Assembly: GCA_958435545.1 (NCBI GenBank)
Contig: CAUBGU010000040.1
Span: 1 to 14,007 of the forward strand
Direction: 5' to 3'
Length of the DNA: 14,007 nucleotides
Source: an uncultured Collinsella sp.
GTDB taxonomy: Bacteria > Actinomycetota > Coriobacteriia > Coriobacteriales > Coriobacteriaceae
Below, one piece after another: positions 1 to 5,605 of the stretch (position 1 is its first letter; each line of letters opens with the position of its first letter). The position numbers and the translations under genes are program-made. The notes beneath the pieces were generated by a model, which was given only the letters and a program-made list of their open reading frames with translations, ran no database searches and was not told where the DNA came from.

Positions 1-505
1 CGTCGACGTATTTGTGCCCGTCAATCTCGACCGGCGGCGTCACCAGCGGCAGCGACGTCGAGGCGCGCACGGCATCGAGGTCGAGCACGGCGCTTTTGAC
101 CGGCAGGTACGCGGCGGTTCCAAAGAGCATGTCCGTCGCGGCGGCGTACATCTCGATGGGGCTGGCGTCGAACGTCTCGTTGTCAAAGGGATCCAGGCGG
201 TCCTGGACGTCGTTAAAGATAAAGTCGTAACCCACAATAGAGCCCGTGGACGCAAACGATGCGGCACCCATGTAGCGGCTGTCGTTACAGAAAGCCAGGT
301 TGATGCGGTTGGCACGGCCGATCTGGTGCGACTTGTAGTTGACGCCGTTGAGGGCGCCGGCCGATACGCCATATACCGCCGGAATCTCGACGCCGGCCTC
401 CATGAGGACGTCGAGCACGCCTGCGGTAAATTGCCCGCGGAAGCTGCCGCCCTCCAAAACGAGCGCGACTTTGCCGGCGTTCTTTGCCCTATCTTCTGCA
501 GTCAT
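1..505 (-). CDS. Patatin-like phospholipase family protein (5' part only)
   Basis: Host gene entering from the left edge; 168 N-terminal residues are visible. Patatin-like proteins are serine acyl hydrolases acting on lipids with a Ser-Asp dyad. Seen here: the glycine-rich oxyanion-hole motif EGGSFRG (residues 18-24), the nucleophile elbow GVSAG (46-50, Ser48), and near the edge a VEIDGHKYVD stretch whose last Asp (168) fits the catalytic Asp of the family's DG[GA] motif; the following residues are outside the window. The ATG at 505 is preceded by AGGAGGT at a good distance. There is no signal peptide, so the protein is probably cytoplasmic, as in the bacterial RssA/YjjU-like branch. It reads away from the prophage and is not part of it. 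The family call is firm; substrate is unknown. Confidence 0.9.
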   Translation of the reverse strand, partial: MTAEDRAKNAGKVALVLEGGSFRGQFTAGVLDVLMEAGVEIPAVYGVSAGALNGVNYKSHQIGRANRINLAFCNDSRYMGAASFASTGSIVGYDFIFNDVQDRLDPFDNETFDASPIEMYAAATDMLFGTAAYLPVKSAVLDLDAVRASTSLPLVTPPVEIDGHKYVD

Positions 506-641
506 ATTGACCTCCTGCTGTTTCGTTTGGGCTTCTTCTACCCAGTTTTGGGATAGAGAGCGCATTGGTTTTGGAGTTGCGGAGGACGGGGCGGTCGGCG
601 GGAAAGCGCGTCCCACTCTGCGTTGCTGCGGCGTTTTCTTT

Positions 642-679
642 ACGCTCGCGCCCTGCGCAGAGTTCGATTCTCCGCGGTA
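642..679. repeat. 38-bp direct repeat, copy 1
   Basis: Begins ACGCTCGCGCCCTGC and ends TTCGATTCTCCGCGGTA. It is identical to 852-889 except for GC versus AT at its 16th and 17th positions (36 of 38 match). It lies wholly in the host flank, so the sequence is a chromosomal repeat and not a phage end. Read on the minus strand it would encode PRRIELCAGRER, matching the last residues of the integrase frame except for one Cys/Tyr change. Confidence 0.85.
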
Positions 680-754
680 CGGGGGATCCGTTGATGCGGG
701 GTTTGGCCAGCTGAAATTCAATAAACATCGCATCCGTTTTGAATCGAGGCTTTG

Positions 755-847
755 CGCGGAGAATCCGCGTATTTGCTTCGCAAATCCGCACCGGCTTCGG
801 CCGCCTACCGGCGTCCTCGCCCGCTCGCTACAAACGCTTCGCGTTTG
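755..847. repeat. Cluster of four small hairpins (REP-like)
   Basis: Four short inverted repeats occur within 93 bp: CGCGGA-GAA-TCCGCG (755-769), ATTTGC-TTC-GCAAAT (771-785), CGGC-TTCG-GCCG (792-803) and CAAACGC-TTC-GCGTTTG (831-847). Loops are TTC, GAA or the stable TTCG type. The density and adjacency to the 38-bp repeat resemble bacterial repetitive extragenic palindromes; that assignment is inference. Confidence 0.55.
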
Positions 848-848
848 C

Positions 849-2405
849 TTAACGCTCGCGCCCTGCATAGAGTTCGATTCTCCGCGGTATCTGTATGTAA
901 TAAAAAAGCAGGTAGAAACACTTCTCTACCTGCTTGTAACTATTGGTGGAGCTGGCGTTCATTCGGTCGAACACCTCGCCACCTGGACCTATAGCGTCAG
1001 GCAGCGACGGATTATCGCCCAAGCCGGCAGAATCGTCAAACGTGAACGCCACGCGCAGGCCGTCGTCATCGTCGGGGCCGCCCAGCACCACGCGCGCCAC
1101 GAACGTGCGCAGAAGCTGCGCGTCGTCCACCTCGGCAGCGGCCATGCCCTCAAGCCAGAACAGCGCGCGGTCGTAGTCAAGGCGGGCGGCCTCAAGGGCC
1201 TCGGCCGTGCGCAGCTCGTCCTTGAGGAGCGCCTGCCGCTGCTTCAGCGCGTCTATGCGCTCCTTGCCGCCCGGCGGCGCGATGCCCGACTCGATGGCCG
1301 CCCATATGTTGGAGAACGCCGTCTCGATCTTGGTCAGCTCGCCCTTTATGGTCTCGCTCAAGGGCTTCTCGTCGGCGCGCTCCTCCTCGGCGTCGGCCAG
1401 CATGCGAGCGATGCGCTCGCGGCTGTCGGCGCTGCCCAGGGCCTCGCGCACGGCGTCGGCCACGCGCTTCTCCACGACATCGCGGCGCACGGTGCGCCCG
1501 CAGCTGCGGCAGCGGTAGTAGTGATAGGGCCTGCCCGACTTGCCCGTGCCGCTGGTGCCGGTCATCAGCCCGCCGTCGCGCCCGTCGTAGAGCTTGCCCG
1601 TGAGCGGGAAGTCCCACGCTTCGGTCTTGGCGCGGGGCCTGTGCGAGTCCTCAAGCATCCGTATCACCCTCTCCTCGTCATCCATGGGAACGATGGCGGG
1701 CATGCCGCCGGGCACGACCACGCCCGCGTAGCGGTACTCCCCGCCGTTCTCCCGCCGCATCAGTATGCGGCGCACCGTCTGGAAGCGCCACTTGCCGCCG
1801 CGCTTGGTGCGGTACGGCTCCCAGGCGCGCACCACGTCGGCCACCGACTTGCCCGACAAGACCATGCGCACGCCCAGGCGGATGGCGGCGGCCTCCTCCT
1901 CGTTGACCACGTAGCGCCCGTCCACTATGTCCCAGCCGTAGCGCACGCAGCCGTTGGCCATGCACCGCTCGGCGTTCTTCTGTATGCCGTCGCGTATGCG
2001 CTCGCCGTCGAGCGCGCTCTCGTACTCCGCCAGCACCTCCAGCATGCCCAGCTGCAGCACGCCCGCCGAGCCGTCCGAAATGTCCTCGCCCGCGTACAGT
2101 ATCTCGACGCGGCAGCGGCGCAGCATGATGCGCGCCATGGCCATCTCGTCGCGGTTGCGCATGATTCGGGTAACTTTATATATGACCACGAAATCGAACA
2201 GCCCTCGCTTGGCGTCGGCCATCATGCGCTGGAACTCGGCGCGGTCGGTGTTGGTGCCCGTCTGCGCGAAGTCGCAGTACGTGGCCACCACGCGCAGGTC
2301 GTTCTCGGCGCAGTAGGCGCGGGACTTCTCCACCTGTATCTCTATGGACTCGCCGCGCTGGTTGTGGCTCGAGAAGCGGGCGTATATCGCCGCGCGCCCG
2401 CCCAC
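849..2405 (-). CDS. Large serine recombinase (phage integrase)
   Basis: Site-specific recombinase that inserts and excises the phage by a Ser-linked double-strand exchange. 518 residues, a usual length. The resolvase-type catalytic domain spans about residues 4-145: YARFSSHNQ with catalytic Ser12, and VTRIMRNRDE with Arg80 and Arg83. The recombinase domain covers roughly 150-260, followed by a zinc-ribbon region (270-310) and a coiled coil (about 350-410). The zinc ribbon keeps the second pair, CRSC (299-302), but the first pair seen in most relatives is replaced (KLYDGRDG, 271-278). I chose GTG at 2405 because it sits 7 nt after GGAG, gives the expected N-terminus, and follows the repressor stop by 2 bp; the frame is open further upstream but there it overlaps the repressor gene. 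The last residues (about 490-518) are read through a terminator and into host-like repeat DNA, so the native C-terminus may differ. Confidence 0.93.
   Translation of the reverse strand: MGGRAAIYARFSSHNQRGESIEIQVEKSRAYCAENDLRVVATYCDFAQTGTNTDRAEFQRMMADAKRGLFDFVVIYKVTRIMRNRDEMAMARIMLRRCRVEILYAGEDISDGSAGVLQLGMLEVLAEYESALDGERIRDGIQKNAERCMANGCVRYGWDIVDGRYVVNEEEAAAIRLGVRMVLSGKSVADVVRAWEPYRTKRGGKWRFQTVRRILMRRENGGEYRYAGVVVPGGMPAIVPMDDEERVIRMLEDSHRPRAKTEAWDFPLTGKLYDGRDGGLMTGTSGTGKSGRPYHYYRCRSCGRTVRRDVVEKRVADAVREALGSADSRERIARMLADAEEERADEKPLSETIKGELTKIETAFSNIWAAIESGIAPPGGKERIDALKQRQALLKDELRTAEALEAARLDYDRALFWLEGMAAAEVDDAQLLRTFVARVVLGGPDDDDGLRVAFTFDDSAGLGDNPSLPDAIGPGGEVFDRMNASSTNSYKQVEKCFYLLFYYIQIPRRIELYAGRER
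852..889. repeat. 38-bp direct repeat, copy 2, at probable left prophage boundary
   Basis: Second copy of the repeat at 642-679 (36 of 38 identical). Sequence to its left resembles host DNA. Immediately to its right (890 onward) the two copies diverge: here the sequence becomes AT-rich and leads into the integrase terminator. That makes the right end of this copy the best place for the left phage-host junction (attL). The exact crossover cannot be fixed without the right end of the prophage. Confidence 0.6.
902..933 (-). terminator. Intrinsic terminator of the repressor-integrase operon
   Basis: Read on the minus strand: an 11-bp stem GCAGGTAGAGA / TTTCTACCTGC (one G-T wobble) around the loop AGTG, followed by TTTTTTATTA. 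This is a classic Rho-independent terminator. It lies inside the open reading frame of the integrase as it now stands, about 50 bp before the stop codon, which suggests the stop has been displaced by integration. Confidence 0.85.
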
Positions 2406-2407
2406 GG

Positions 2408-3052
2408 CTACTCCATCTCGTCGGCGGCCTGGAACCACACCACCGTGCCGATCACGCGCACGGGTCCGTCGTCCATGCCGAAAATCATGTCCTCGTAGTC
2501 CTCGAAGCTGTCCGCCGACAGCATCAGCTTGGTGCTGCCCTTGTACCAGCGGCGCATGACCGCGCGGTAGTCCTCGGTCTCCACCACGGCGATGGACCCG
2601 TTGGCGGGCTGGCGGTCGGGGTCGACCAGCACGTGGCTGCCCTCGGGTATGACGCGGTTCATGCAGTCGCCCTCGACCTCCAGGGCGAACGCGCGCGGGT
2701 GCCCGGCGCACACCGAGGCGGGCACCTCAACGCGGTGCGCTATCTCCTCCTCGTCGGCGAGCGCGCCGGCGTGCACGCGCCCGAGCGTGAGCAGCGGCAC
2801 GGTTGCGCTGCTGGCCACCACGGGCATGGCACCGGCGGGCAAAACAACGCCATCTGTTCCCTCATCAATAACCTCGCCTTTACTGATATTGAAATAATCC
2901 GCAATACGCTGAACTGCGCCCATGCGAGGCACTGCTCGCCCGTTTTCCCACTGAGATACGGCCATAGCGGAGACGGCGGCAACTTTGCCGAACTCCTCCT
3001 GCGTCATGTCGTGCTGCGTCCTAATCCTTCGGATGTTCTCGGCTATGCTCAC
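2408..3052 (-). CDS. XRE-S24 (CI/LexA-like) phage repressor with altered catalytic residues
   Basis: Probable master lysogeny repressor, 214 residues. An N-terminal XRE helix-turn-helix (about 5-58: MTQEEFGKVAAVSAMAVSQW) binds operators; a C-terminal S24 domain (about 88-208) normally dimerises and self-cleaves when RecA is activated. The Ala-Gly cleavage site is present (RVHAGAL, Ala95-Gly96). The nucleophile position of the GDSM motif reads GDCM (Cys130), and the general-base Lys, expected 37 residues later as in LexA and UmuD, is Arg167 (AVMRRW). Both dyad residues are therefore substituted. Start GTG at 3052 with AAGGAGG 4 nt upstream. It is transcribed with the integrase and is divergent from the Cro-like gene, the standard phage switch arrangement. 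The role as repressor is well supported; whether it cleaves itself is open. Confidence 0.9.
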   Translation of the reverse strand: MSIAENIRRIRTQHDMTQEEFGKVAAVSAMAVSQWENGRAVPRMGAVQRIADYFNISKGEVIDEGTDGVVLPAGAMPVVASSATVPLLTLGRVHAGALADEEEIAHRVEVPASVCAGHPRAFALEVEGDCMNRVIPEGSHVLVDPDRQPANGSIAVVETEDYRAVMRRWYKGSTKLMLSADSFEDYEDMIFGMDDGPVRVIGTVVWFQAADEME

Positions 3053-3108
3053 GTGTCCTCCTTCCGCTGCGACCGTTAAAATCTTTTTACAGAATATGAC
3101 AAATCTTC

Positions 3109-3137
3109 TTTACAGTCACTATATGTTTGGTTATAGT
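3109..3137 (+). promoter_or_regulatory. Rightward early promoter
   Basis: TTTACA (3109-3114), 17-bp spacer, TATAGT (3132-3137). Five of six -35 bases and five of six -10 bases match the sigma-70 consensus, with ideal spacing. It drives the Cro-like gene and probably the whole plus-strand early operon. No other promoter of this quality is seen downstream. Confidence 0.8.
3118..3137. promoter_or_regulatory. 20-bp palindromic candidate operator
   Basis: Perfect inverted repeat ACTATA-N8-TATAGT; its right arm is the -10 box of the rightward promoter. Size and symmetry suit a dimeric XRE repressor, and occupancy would block polymerase directly. Which protein binds (the S24 repressor or the Cro-like protein) cannot be told from sequence. 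Confidence 0.6.
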
Positions 3138-3167
3138 CTTAGGCATACCAAGCAAGGAGGTGATTCG

Positions 3168-3362
3168 ATGGAATTGGTTGATGCGCGCAAGAAGGCACGG
3201 TACTCACAGGAGGCCGTGGCTGGCCTTCTCGGCATCTCGCGGCCCACGTACGCAAAGATGGAAAGCAACCCCGATAGCGTGACTATCGAGGACGCCAAAA
3301 AACTGGCAAAACTTTTCGGCGTGCGTGTGGCTGATATTTTTTTCGGCAGCAACGATAGTTAA
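3168..3362 (+). CDS. Small XRE-family HTH protein (Cro-like)
   Basis: 64-residue DNA-binding protein made almost entirely of one helix-turn-helix domain: YSQEAVAGLLGISRPTYAKME covers the two HTH helices (about 12-32), with a supporting C-terminal helix. The ATG at 3168 is preceded by AAGGAGG (3154-3160), the best ribosome binding site in the region; an open frame upstream runs through the promoter and is not used. As the first gene of the rightward operon, opposite the repressor, it most likely acts as the Cro-type antagonist, though an activator role cannot be excluded. Confidence 0.85.
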   Translation: MELVDARKKARYSQEAVAGLLGISRPTYAKMESNPDSVTIEDAKKLAKLFGVRVADIFFGSNDS

Positions 3363-3384
3363 ACCTATAGATGGGAGAGAAACC

Positions 3385-3723
3385 ATGACCACCAAGAGCC
3401 ACCAGCCCGAGTTCGTCGCCGAGATCATCGGCAAAACGCTCGACCACCTCATCGACGACCGCAAGCGCGTGGCCGTCAACTTCGAGCTGGCCGAGAACGG
3501 CTGCATGGAGGAGACGCACGACAGCCTCAAGCGCCGCATCGCGGCCATGTGGGGCTTCCAGACGAGCGGCATCGAGCTTCTGGAGGCGAGCACGACGTGG
3601 TTCGAGCTCGGCGGCATGCAGTTCAACGTCTACGACTCCGTGCAGTTCAGCGTGAACGGCAAGGGCTGGAGCACCGACTTCAAGACCATCGCGCGCGACA
3701 CCGCGTACGACGAGAAGGAGTAG
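3385..3723 (+). CDS. Hypothetical early phage protein
   Basis: 112 residues, no family recognised. The N-terminal half is helical and charged (EIIGKTLDHLIDDRKR); the second half is richer in strand-formers and aromatics (WFELGGMQFNVYDSVQFSV). No membrane segment and no Cys pairs. The ATG at 3385 follows GGGAGAG; the frame extends upstream without a ribosome binding site. It lies 22 bp after the Cro-like gene and 3 bp before the next gene, in the same transcription unit. The early position suggests a role just after induction or infection; nothing more specific can be said. Confidence 0.8.
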   Translation: MTTKSHQPEFVAEIIGKTLDHLIDDRKRVAVNFELAENGCMEETHDSLKRRIAAMWGFQTSGIELLEASTTWFELGGMQFNVYDSVQFSVNGKGWSTDFKTIARDTAYDEKE

Positions 3724-3726
3724 GCC

Positions 3727-3972
3727 ATGCTGAACGAGGTGACCGTACGGGGGGGGTTCACCGCCCTCAACGTGAAGAGCGGCAAGTGCGTGCTGCAGTT
3801 TGAGCTGGACCCGAAGTTCCGCGACTCCATCCCCAAGCTGGTGGAGTTCACGGGGCAGATGCTCAACATCCACGTGTACGACGACCAGGAGGTGATGTTC
3901 GTGGATAGGGACACCGGTGAGGTCGCCTACGAGGACGCCCCGCTGCTTCTGCCGGGCGTCGCGGGCGAATGA
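3727..3972 (+). CDS. Hypothetical early phage protein, beta-rich
   Basis: 81 residues with alternating hydrophobic patterns suggesting a small beta domain (LNVKSGKCVLQFEL, MLNIHVYDDQEVMFV) and an acidic C-terminus. Family not recognised. The start is supported by GGAG just upstream, overlapping the end of the preceding gene (AAGGAGTAG, then ATG 3 nt after the stop), which suggests translational coupling with its neighbour. The stop overlaps the next start as ATGA. Confidence 0.78.
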   Translation: MLNEVTVRGGFTALNVKSGKCVLQFELDPKFRDSIPKLVEFTGQMLNIHVYDDQEVMFVDRDTGEVAYEDAPLLLPGVAGE

Positions 3973-4154
3973 CCCCGATACAGCGCGCCATGTGCGACGA
4001 GTGCGCCGCCATGATGCGCGAGTTCTACAAGGACCCAGAGAACGAGAGGAAGTTCCAGGAATGGAAAAGATCAAGGGAAAGAGGGTGCGCGTCGCAGCCG
4101 GCAAGCGAAAGACGCGCACCGCAACGGTTCGCTTCCGAACCGAGACCAGTGTAA
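3969..4154 (+). CDS. Small hypothetical protein with overlapped 3' end
   Basis: 61 residues, family unknown, starting in an ATGA overlap with the preceding gene. The first 31 codons have the GC-rich third positions typical here (MTPIQRAMCDECAAMMREFYKD), including a CDEC pair. From about 4061 the same DNA is read by the next gene in another frame, and codon choice in this frame becomes poor, with an Arg/Ser/Pro-rich tail that looks like a by-product. So the start is credible and the tail may be tolerated overlap or the result of an old frameshift or deletion. Confidence 0.6.
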   Translation: MTPIQRAMCDECAAMMREFYKDPENERKFQEWKRSRERGCASQPASERRAPQRFASEPRPV

Positions 4155-4261
4155 CACCCGAGCAGCGCCGCGAGAGGCTGCAGGCCGTTTTCGCCGCCCT
4201 GTTCGTCTGCGCGTGCATCGCCGCCACATGGGCGCTGGAGGCAACAGTATGGCCGAGGTAG
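4061..4261 (+). CDS. Small single-pass membrane protein, unknown function
   Basis: 66 residues. A very basic N-terminal half (about 1-40, rich in Lys/Arg) is followed by a hydrophobic segment, about residues 43-60 (AVFAALFVCACIAATWAL). The positive-inside rule predicts a cytoplasmic basic tail and one transmembrane helix. The start follows AGGA within the preceding gene. It overlaps the end of the 3969 gene by 94 bp in a different frame and the next gene by 13 bp. Third-position GC favours this frame after 4061. Function unknown; small membrane proteins in early phage operons often act on the host envelope or in superinfection exclusion, but no motif shows that here. Confidence 0.6.
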   Translation: MEKIKGKRVRVAAGKRKTRTATVRFRTETSVTPEQRRERLQAVFAALFVCACIAATWALEATVWPR

Positions 4262-4647
4262 ACGCCAAGGCCCAGGCCCTCGTGGCCAAGGCGTACGGCT
4301 GGGTTGCCTCGAACCCCGACACATGGGCGAAGCTGCGCCGCATCTGCTACCGCCTGATGCTGGAGGGCCACGTCATCCAGCGCGACAACGTGTACACCCT
4401 GGCGTGCCAGAACGGCATGACCGTGAGCGAGGCCAGCGAGTTCAAGCGCGACCACAACCTGTGGAGCGTGCTGTCCCGCTACATGGTGCTGCAGCGCCCC
4501 TCCATGCTGGCCGCCGTGAGCTTCCGCCGCACGCCGGTGGACTCCGTGGACCTGGTGGGCACGTGGGAGGCCATCGTGGGCCCAGCCGTTTTCGCCGCCT
4601 CCACGCTAACCGAGGCGCAGGGCATCTACGACAGGGGCGCGCAATGA
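4249..4647 (+). CDS. Hypothetical phage protein
   Basis: 132 residues, mostly helical, with conserved-looking Trp/Tyr/Arg positions (KAYGWVASNPDTWAKLRRIC, LWSVLSRYMVLQRPSM). I do not recognise a named domain. Start ATG at 4249, 7 nt after GGAGG; the frame is open further upstream but without a site. It overlaps the membrane-protein gene by 13 bp and ends in an ATGA overlap with the RusA-like gene, so the two are probably co-translated. Confidence 0.82.
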   Translation: MAEVDAKAQALVAKAYGWVASNPDTWAKLRRICYRLMLEGHVIQRDNVYTLACQNGMTVSEASEFKRDHNLWSVLSRYMVLQRPSMLAAVSFRRTPVDSVDLVGTWEAIVGPAVFAASTLTEAQGIYDRGAQ

Positions 4648-5009
4648 GGTGCACCGTCACGGTCGAGGGCCGAATGCCGAGCCTGAACGACTACATCAGC
4701 GCCGAGCGCGCCAACCGCTACAAGGCGGCGGCCATGAAGAAGCGCGAGACGGCGCGCGTGAGGGCGGCGGCCATGCAGCAGCGCGCGCCGCGCTTCGAGC
4801 GCAGGGTGACCGTGCGCACCACGTTCTACGAGCCCGACATGCGCCGCGACGCCGACAACGTGGGCTTCGCGCGCAAGTTCGTGCTCGACGGCCTGGTGGC
4901 GGCGGGCGTAATCAAGGACGACTCCCGCAAGTACGTGGAGCAGTGCCCCGACAGGGTGCTCACCGACAGGGCGCGCCCCCGCGTAGTCGTGGAGGTGAGC
5001 GACGAGTGA
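4644..5009 (+). CDS. RusA-like Holliday junction resolvase
   Basis: 121-residue member of the RusA endodeoxyribonuclease family, which cuts four-way DNA junctions as a dimer and requires divalent metal. The signature is clear: RRDADNVGFARKFVLDGL followed by KDDSRKYVE, giving the acidic metal ligands Asp69, Asp71 and probably Asp82 and Asp92/93, with Lys78 in the conserved basic position. Length matches the family. Start ATG at 4644 overlaps the previous stop (ATGA). In phages, RusA proteins resolve recombination intermediates; here it sits in the same operon as ERF and SSB. Confidence 0.9.
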   Translation: MRCTVTVEGRMPSLNDYISAERANRYKAAAMKKRETARVRAAAMQQRAPRFERRVTVRTTFYEPDMRRDADNVGFARKFVLDGLVAAGVIKDDSRKYVEQCPDRVLTDRARPRVVVEVSDE

Positions 5010-5563
5010 CCCGCCGAGACAAGGGCAGGCCACACAGGGCGTGGCGCAAGGCCGACCTCGACCGCATAGCCGAGCTGGCGGGAAAGGTGCCCGCCCGCGA
5101 GATTCGCCGCGAGCTGCGGCTGTCCAAGAACCAGCTGGATAACGCGCGGCGCGTGATCAACGCCAGCGGCGGCCACGTGTCCCTGCGCTGCTACCGCCAC
5201 CGCCTGGAGCTGTGCCCGTCGTGCGGGTGCCGCAGGGCGACCCTCGGCAAGGACGGCATCTGCGAACCGTGCAGACGCCAGCGGCAGCTTGAGGCCATAG
5301 AGGCCCGCATAGCCGAGCTGCTGCCGAGGTTGACCGCAGAGGAGCGCCGCACCTACGAGCGCACCGAGTGCGGCCGAGAGAGCCGCGCCGACCCCATGCC
5401 GCAGGCCCCGGACACCTCGGGCATGAGCCGCTACGCCGCCGACAAGGCAGCAGAGGCGCACGACGAGGCCATGGAGCGGTGGCTGTGCCGTTACCTGTAC
5501 CGCAGGGTCAAGGCGGCGCAGAAGCGCAAGGAGCGCATAGAGAAAAAAGTTCCGAAATCCTGA
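5006..5563 (+). CDS. Probable DNA-binding protein with HTH-like and zinc-finger segments
   Basis: 185 residues. The N-terminal part (about 12-52) resembles a helix-turn-helix: AELAGKVPAREIRRELRLSK. A zinc-finger-like block follows: CPSCGC (70-75) and CEPC (86-89). The C-terminal half is helical, very basic and Ala-rich, ending KRKERIEKKVPKS. Start GTG at 5006 in a GTGA overlap with the resolvase gene, with GGAGGTG 8 nt upstream; no ATG is available nearby. Nucleic-acid binding is likely from charge and fold; target and role unknown. Confidence 0.8.
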   Translation: MTRRDKGRPHRAWRKADLDRIAELAGKVPAREIRRELRLSKNQLDNARRVINASGGHVSLRCYRHRLELCPSCGCRRATLGKDGICEPCRRQRQLEAIEARIAELLPRLTAEERRTYERTECGRESRADPMPQAPDTSGMSRYAADKAAEAHDEAMERWLCRYLYRRVKAAQKRKERIEKKVPKS

Positions 5564-5605
5564 AAAGTTTTTATCACTTTTAGTTTTCCCAGTTAGGAGA
5601 CCCAA
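5564..5605 (+). other. AT-rich spacer before the ParB-like gene pair
   Basis: Of the gaps inside the early operon, this one is strongly AT-rich (42 bp). It contains a weak dyad AAAAGT-N7-ACTTTT and ends with TTAGGAG, the ribosome binding site of the next gene. It could be a regulator site or weak internal promoter; I cannot identify convincing -35 and -10 boxes. Confidence 0.4.

Larger units (their letters stand above)
506..848. other. Host intergenic region with hairpin cluster, no gene
   Basis: I see no convincing gene between the patatin start and the integrase end. Open frames here lack ribosome binding sites and recognisable domains. The stretch holds one copy of a 38-bp direct repeat and, at 755-847, four short inverted repeats. 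A CCCA-GTTT-TGGG dyad lies at 541-552, upstream of the patatin gene. The promoter of that gene should be in this stretch but I cannot place it with confidence. Confidence 0.6.
3053..3167. promoter_or_regulatory. Divergent lysis-lysogeny control region
   Basis: AT-rich 115-bp intergenic region in an otherwise GC-rich window, between the repressor (minus) and the Cro-like gene (plus). It contains a strong rightward promoter, a palindrome over its -10 box, and two TTTACAG direct repeats 23 bp apart (3086-3092 and 3109-3115), the second overlapping the rightward -35 box. For the leftward promoter, TTGTCA with TTTAAC 16 bp downstream on the minus strand is possible but weak. The layout is that of a lambdoid OR-type switch. 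Confidence 0.75.

Noticed and set aside
661..678. TTCGATT within the 38-bp repeat looks like a tRNA T-loop, suggesting a tRNA attachment site
   Set aside because: The flanking bases pair with a mismatch, and no acceptor stem, D-arm or anticodon arm can be drawn upstream in either copy.
945..983. Imperfect dyad GGTGG...CCACC as the serine-integrase crossover site
   Set aside because: Only about half of the opposed positions pair and the stretch is coding for residues before the terminator. The host-phage divergence point near 889 is a better boundary.
339..2498. Very long plus-strand open frame (over 700 codons) opposite the integrase and repressor
   Set aside because: It is the antisense shadow of two well-recognised genes. 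Its translation is Ala/Val/His/Leu-rich without domains, and no ribosome binding site precedes it.
2985..3167. Extended N-terminus for the Cro-like HTH protein from an upstream ATG
   Set aside because: It would start inside the repressor gene and run through the promoter; the ATG at 3168 has AAGGAGG at the right distance and yields a normal HTH protein.
5564..5590. AAAAGT-N7-ACTTTT as a terminator inside the early operon
   Set aside because: The stem is short and AT-only at its base, without a GC core, so it would not terminate efficiently; kept only as a spacer of unknown role.
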